DNA from: JAGMES01 sp023128035
GTDB lineage: Bacteria; Bacillota; Halanaerobiia; DY22613
DNA: 9,588 nucleotides
Assembly (NCBI GenBank): GCA_030627905.1
Contig: DAOVRZ010000147.1
Span: 1-9,588, forward strand
Reading direction: 5' to 3'
The position numbers and the translations under genes were made by a program. The notes below the pieces were generated by a model. The model did not search any database. It saw nothing but the letters and a program-made list of their open reading frames with translations, and was not told the origin of the DNA. Shown here piece after piece: positions 6,708 to 9,588 of the stretch. Numbering within the stretch: position 1 is the first letter of the stretch; each line of letters opens with the position of its first letter.

Positions 6708-7946
6708 ATGCAGAAATTAATATCGCCCACTCGACGCAGAATCATTGCAATTGTTCTCGTTTTATTTCTTATTTTACCCTTTATGCTTGTGACGACCGCA
6801 AGTATTGCGGAGGCTTCTATGGGATCATTATTTAACGATAAAACCACTGCTATAAAAGGGGTGCTTATGATCCTGATGGCTTTTTTTCTTGAACGATTAG
6901 CTGGAAATCAAAGGGTTGACCAGAATTCTGGAAATCCACCAATCACAAATTGGCCTGATGACTCAGATGGTTCATATACCTATCCTAAATATCTCTCACC
7001 AGGTGAAAAAGAGGTTCTTGGCTTTTATGTGAACTGGAAAACTCCAGGGATTGAATCATATCCATCATTGGTCAAAAATGCTGAAAACATCGATATGGTC
7101 TCACCCTTCTGGTATACAATCAATAAAAAAGGTGATCTCTTACCAAAGACAGAAGGACACCAATATAACACAGATACTTTTGTTAGGCAAAATGGTCAAT
7201 TGATCCTACCATTGATCAACAATGATAAGACCAATAGTGCTATGTTAACTGATGCAAAAATCCGTCAGAAAGCAATAGAAAATATCGTAGCCCTGGTTCA
7301 AAGTAGAAATTATGATGGTGTAAATATCGATTTTGAGTTTATTCCTAGTTGGACCAAAGATGGTTATACCACCTTCATCAGAGAACTTTCACAAAAATTG
7401 CATGCTAGAGGAAAACTTGTTACCATCTCAGTTTTCCCAAAAGTAGGGGTTTCTAATGATTTAACTGGAGCATATGACTACAAAGCATTAGCTCCTTATA
7501 TCGATCGAATGGTGATCATGACCTATGATAATCATTGGTCTGGCGGCCCCGCAGGGCCAATCGCCCCGATTAACTGGGTAGAAGAGAATATTCTCTATGC
7601 TCTCCGTGAAGTTCCAGCGGAAAAGATTCTTTTAGGCATCGCTAACTATGGATATGACTGGCCAAATAGCGGTGGAAAAGGTCAGGATATAGCTGCCAAA
7701 AAAGCACTCGAACTTGCATCTCGAAAAAGTGCTACTGTTCGGTGGGATTCAAAAGCACAAGTTCCCTACTTCTATTATACTGATAGTAATAAAAAAATTC
7801 GTACAGTCTGGTTTGAAAACAGCTATAGTTTAGATTATAAACTAAATCTGGTCAATAAGTATAATCTTAAGGGAATCGCTATCTGGCGATTAGGAAATGA
7901 AGAAGATCGTTTTTGGGATATTATCCAGCATAGACTGAATAAGTAA
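6708..7946 (+). CDS. Glycoside hydrolase family 18 protein, YaaH/SleL-like, exported or membrane-anchored
   Basis: The 412-residue protein has the GH18 signature DGxxxDxE as DGVNIDFE (203-210); Glu210 is the predicted acid/base and Asp208 assists. Other GH18 landmarks are VLGFYVNW (103-110), VTISVFPKVG, the MTYDNHW strand (271-277) and the closing GIAIWRLGNEED (~389-400), as in spore-cortex and spore-coat glycosidases such as YaaH/SleL. The substrate is therefore more likely peptidoglycan or another N-acetylglucosamine glycan than chitin. A basic, hydrophobic N-terminus (~8-36) acts as signal or anchor, and a second hydrophobic segment follows at ~48-62. No LysM domains precede the catalytic domain, unlike typical SleL. 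The start is supported by AAGGGAG seven bases upstream. A terminator follows immediately, so it is monocistronic. Confidence 0.92.
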   Translation: MQKLISPTRRRIIAIVLVLFLILPFMLVTTASIAEASMGSLFNDKTTAIKGVLMILMAFFLERLAGNQRVDQNSGNPPITNWPDDSDGSYTYPKYLSPGEKEVLGFYVNWKTPGIESYPSLVKNAENIDMVSPFWYTINKKGDLLPKTEGHQYNTDTFVRQNGQLILPLINNDKTNSAMLTDAKIRQKAIENIVALVQSRNYDGVNIDFEFIPSWTKDGYTTFIRELSQKLHARGKLVTISVFPKVGVSNDLTGAYDYKALAPYIDRMVIMTYDNHWSGGPAGPIAPINWVEENILYALREVPAEKILLGIANYGYDWPNSGGKGQDIAAKKALELASRKSATVRWDSKAQVPYFYYTDSNKKIRTVWFENSYSLDYKLNLVNKYNLKGIAIWRLGNEEDRFWDIIQHRLNK

Positions 7947-7953
7947 GTTACTT

Positions 7954-7990
7954 AAACCGTAGTCAGGGATGGCTGCGGTTTATTTTTATT
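7954..7990 (+). terminator. Intrinsic terminator of the GH18 gene
   Basis: An 11-bp stem (7954-7964 with 7971-7981, two G-U pairs) encloses a 6-base loop and is followed by a T-rich tract (ATTTTTATT). It lies 7 bp after the stop codon. Confidence 0.82.
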
Positions 7991-8081
7991 ATAGGTTAGT
8001 GGTGTTTGAAGTCAGATACAAAATAAAAAAGGATCCTGAATATAAGGAATAGTGAAAGTATGAGATATAAAAATTCCATGT

Positions 8082-8110
8082 TTTACATATGAATGTTTTT
8101 TTAGTATACT
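8082..8110 (+). promoter_or_regulatory. Promoter of the GNAT gene
   Basis: TTTACA (8082-8087), a 17-bp spacer and TATACT (8105-8110) form a good vegetative-type promoter. The start would be near 8117, leaving a leader of about 109 nt before the ATG at 8226. That leader contains the GC-rich dyad at 8135-8151. Confidence 0.65.
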
Positions 8111-8134
8111 CTTATCATGTTAGAGATTTTATTC

Positions 8135-8151
8135 TGATAACGCGCGTATCA
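8135..8151. promoter_or_regulatory. Imperfect dyad around ACGCGCGT in the GNAT leader
   Basis: TGAT and ATCA arms surround the self-complementary octamer ACGCGCGT, with one extra A on the left. This GC-rich core stands out in an AT-rich leader and lies just downstream of the predicted transcription start, where a repressor would act. No regulator family is assigned. Confidence 0.35.
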
Positions 8152-8225
8152 CGAATAGTGTATCCACATTCTGTGTATTATGTGTAAACAAAGTTAGGAT
8201 AGTAAAAAAGAGAGGAGATGTTTTG

Positions 8226-8672
8226 ATGATTAAGTTTGAAAAAACAACCCCTAGTGATGCTCATAGCCTTGCTGAGGTATCGAAACGATCATTTGATAGT
8301 GACATCCACTGTGGAGCCTCTAACCCAGGAGGCCCTCCTGGGTATGATTCTCCAGAATGGCAAACTTCTATGATGAACAAAGCTACAGCATATTATAAGA
8401 TTTTATTGGATAAAAAAATAGTCGGAGGATTCATTATTTTTAAAGTAAGTAATGGACATTATGAATTAGGAAGGATTTTTATTGATTCAGATTTTCATAA
8501 TCACGGTATTGGCACTAAAGCTATGGAATTTATGTGGAAAGAATTTTCTGATGCTATGAAATGGTCTTTAGATACCCCAGCATGGAATACAAGAACTAAA
8601 TATTTCTATACAAAAATAGGCTTTAGCATAGTGCAAGAGAAAAATGGGTTTATATTTTTTGAGAAAAAGTGA
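8226..8672 (+). CDS. GNAT family N-acetyltransferase
   Basis: The 148-residue cytosolic protein belongs to the GCN5-related acetyltransferases, which transfer an acetyl group from acetyl-CoA to an amine. Motif A, the acetyl-CoA pyrophosphate-binding loop, is HNHGIG followed by TKAMEF, with His where Gln or Arg is usual, preceded by the strand ELGRIFIDSDF. Motif B is WNTRTKYFYTKIGFSIV. An N-terminal half with SFDSD and the acceptor-side segment HCGASNPGGPPGYDSPEW is less conserved, so the substrate cannot be predicted. I prefer ATG 8226 because GAGGAG (8212-8217) lies 8 bases upstream; a TTG at 8223 would add one residue with a short spacing. It has its own promoter and no co-transcribed partner. 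Confidence 0.92.
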   Translation: MIKFEKTTPSDAHSLAEVSKRSFDSDIHCGASNPGGPPGYDSPEWQTSMMNKATAYYKILLDKKIVGGFIIFKVSNGHYELGRIFIDSDFHNHGIGTKAMEFMWKEFSDAMKWSLDTPAWNTRTKYFYTKIGFSIVQEKNGFIFFEKK

Positions 8673-8717
8673 CTTGATCCATTATTCAACAACAATATGT
8701 TACTCCATCAAAGCAAA

Positions 8718-8748
8718 AAGGACTTCATGGCAGATGCCCGAAGTCCTT
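8718..8748 (-). terminator. Hairpin terminator between the GNAT gene and repeat copy B
   Basis: AAGGACTTC (8718-8726) pairs with GAAGTCCTT (8740-8748), with an inner GGCA/TGCC stem. A run of five U follows on the minus strand, so it best terminates leftward transcripts leaving the 119-bp repeat. On the plus strand it could also end the GNAT mRNA, although only a weak U-rich stretch follows. Confidence 0.7.
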
Positions 8749-8758
8749 ATCACTCTTA

Positions 8759-8877
8759 TTTATCTTTTGAGTTAAGACCCCCACTTCTATAAGTGGTGGG
8801 AATTGTTTTTAATCTTCAGTGGGGGTAGAATCCCCTACTGAAGCCCCTATGTTCAGCTTTAGCTGGACGAATTCACT
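8759..8877 (-). repeat. 119-bp three-hairpin repeat, copy B
   Basis: This is the second copy of the repeat at 5659-5777, in the same orientation and differing at two positions, with the same three hairpins. It is intergenic, between the GNAT gene and the HAD remnant. On its 5' side (minus strand) the flank reads TTAC directly before AGTGAA, resembling the tetranucleotide target of some IS200/IS605 elements; copy A has only TTA there. Beyond its 3' edge about 10 bases separate it from the terminator at 8718-8748, so a transcript of the repeat would be a compact structured RNA of about 165 nt. Confidence 0.6.
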
Positions 8878-8954
8878 GTAAAAATGAAACTTTAATCCAA
8901 TAACCATATATTAATTTTTATTTCCTGTATTTAACGACATTTCAGAAGAAGAAA

Positions 8955-8982
8955 TACCCCTCCTCTATAGGCGGGGGGGAAG
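8955..8982 (-). repeat. IS200/IS605-end-like GC-rich hairpin
   Basis: On the minus strand a C-rich arm (CTTCCCCCCCCGCC), the loop TATAG and a G-rich arm (AGGAGGGG) form a hairpin followed by TATTTCTTC. Its TATAG loop and C-rich/G-rich arms resemble the last hairpin of the 119-bp repeats, although the sequence is otherwise different. It starts right after the stop codon of the HAD remnant and may mark the mobile-element end that truncated that gene. Confidence 0.45.
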
Positions 8983-8984
8983 TA

Positions 8985-9226
8985 TTAGAATTTTAATGCT
9001 GCCTTTACAGAAGGATGAATCTCCTCTAAAGTAATCTCAAAACTATAGTCAGCAACTTTTTAAATAACATCTCAGTTGTACGAGAACCTGTGTTAGTTAG
9101 AAATCGTAATAGGTAACCTTCAACGCGTAAAGTTTTAATCGTCTCAATAGCTCCCGTAATGGGAATCTCTTTAAAATAAAGGATTCCATCTAAATCAAAT
9201 AAAATGGCTTTAATGCAATTTTTCAT
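8985..9226 (-). pseudogene. HAD-superfamily (IIA-like) phosphatase, frameshifted and truncated
   Basis: From ATG 9226 (ribosome site GGGAGAG) the frame shows HAD motif I as AILFDLDGILY and motif II as RFLTNTGSRTT, typical of IIA-type HAD hydrolases that dephosphorylate small phosphorylated substrates. After LFKKL, near 9055, the first frame runs out of homology and stops at 9026. A -1 shift restores a plausible continuation (ADYSFEITLEEIHP) until a TAA at 8985. The cap domain and motifs III and IV, roughly two thirds of the usual ~250 residues, are missing, and an IS605-end-like hairpin lies at the break. It follows the Rpn-like gene by 69 bp on the same strand. Not expected to be active. Confidence 0.75.
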
Positions 9227-9295
9227 TCTACTTCTCTCCCAAAAAAGCTTAATCAAGTTAAAGAGAAGATTGGGATTATTGACATCTAGACTATT

Positions 9296-9588
9296 TTAGC
9301 TTTGTTCATCTTTGAAAGCAAGCAATTCGGCTTTCGTCAAACCAGTTTTTAATGCTATCGTTTCAATATCTAAAACATCTAAAAGATTCCTAGCAATCGC
9401 ATAGGCTTTTCTCCTCTCTCCCTGTTCTATTCCTTGCATTATTCCTTCTTCTCTTCCTTCTTCTCTTCCTTCTTCTCTTCCTTCTTCACGAGCTGTATTC
9501 ATTTCTTCAATTCTATCTATGTGCAACTTTAACTGTCCTTCATATATTTCTCGCTCCTCTTCTGTCATAGCCATCTCATCTAACTGGA
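9296..9588 (-). CDS. C-terminal part of an Rpn/PD-(D/E)XK-type nuclease family protein, partial at its 5' end
   Basis: The frame is open to the right edge (QLDEMAMTEEEREIYEG), so the N-terminal nuclease domain lies outside the window and the ATG at 9574 is probably internal. The segment has the hallmarks of the C-terminal tail of Rpn-family recombination-promoting nuclease/putative transposase proteins: the MTEEER motif, a charged helix with four REEG repeats, and a terminal domain (YAIARNLLDVLDIETIALKTGLTKAELLAFK) resembling a small helical module. These proteins are often multi-copy and associated with mobile DNA. Without the catalytic domain, activity cannot be judged. Confidence 0.75.
   Translation of the reverse strand, partial: QLDEMAMTEEEREIYEGQLKLHIDRIEEMNTAREEGREEGREEGREEGIMQGIEQGERRKAYAIARNLLDVLDIETIALKTGLTKAELLAFKDEQS
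9444..9487. repeat. 12-bp tandem repeat encoding REEG units
   Basis: The unit CCTTCTTCTCTT occurs at 9444-9455, 9456-9467 and 9468-9479, with eight bases of a fourth copy at 9480-9487. Because the unit is 12 bp, gain or loss of copies changes the length of the charged helix by four residues without shifting the frame. Confidence 0.85.

Noticed and set aside
6602..6847. Minus-strand open frame over the GH18 start
   Set aside because: It overlaps the promoter and signal-peptide region of a clearly coding gene and shows no domain features of its own.
9026..9060. Programmed -1 frameshifting in the HAD gene at TTTAAAAAG
   Set aside because: The slippery pattern X XXY YYZ is not in the correct phase, and the downstream frame ends after about 25 codons without the remaining HAD domains, so decay is the simpler explanation.
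1..9588. CRISPR array, tRNA/rRNA genes, toxin-antitoxin pair or replication origin
   Set aside because: No spaced direct repeats, cloverleaf or rRNA-like sequence, small paired toxin-antitoxin-like genes or DnaA-box clusters were seen on either strand.

Overview
The window is AT-rich (roughly one third GC by eye), with strong AGGAGG-type ribosome binding sites, many lipobox signal peptides and short intergenic gaps. With a TatD-associated radical SAM protein, a short transaldolase and a GH18 YaaH/SleL-like glycosidase, this points to a low-GC Gram-positive (Bacillota), most likely an anaerobic clostridial or halanaerobial lineage. That placement is an inference; no rRNA or species marker is present.

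Layout. Positions 1-3443 (minus strand) hold a two-gene surface cassette: a 556-residue modular beta-sandwich lipoprotein followed 25 bp later by an S8 (subtilisin-like) lipoprotein protease that runs off the left edge. Positions 3856-4709 (minus) hold a second, decayed copy of the same cassette in tandem. Its lipoprotein survives only as the last ~85 codons, and its protease has lost about 313 codons in frame, including the catalytic Asp and His. The broken end of the lipoprotein remnant coincides with a 168-bp MITE-like element (4710-4877) with 22-bp imperfect terminal inverted repeats and a 5-bp AGCCT target duplication. Strong terminators follow the decayed protease (3769-3811) and separate the cassette from the next operon (4909-4946).

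Positions 4991-6357 (minus) hold a radical SAM gene and a transaldolase gene, read from a promoter at 6439-6466 that is covered by two dyad symmetries. Between these genes lies a 119-bp three-hairpin repeat whose second copy is at 8759-8877. Its architecture resembles an end or omega-RNA module of the IS200/IS605 family, but no transposase or tnpB gene is present. The first copy supplies the stop codon of the radical SAM gene and most of the untranslated leader of the transaldolase gene.

Positions 6708-7946 (plus) encode a membrane-anchored or secreted GH18 glycosidase with its own terminator. Positions 8226-8672 (plus) encode a GNAT acetyltransferase with a good promoter. The right end is a mobile-element graveyard: the second 119-bp repeat, another IS605-end-like hairpin, a frameshifted and truncated HAD phosphatase, and the C-terminal part of an Rpn/PD-(D/E)XK-type protein with a 12-bp tandem repeat.

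I see no clear new multi-gene system such as defence, CRISPR or a biosynthetic cluster. The most interesting signals are the decaying tandem protease cassette, the MITE at its breakpoint, the paired 119-bp structured repeats, and the double-dyad promoter of the radical SAM gene.
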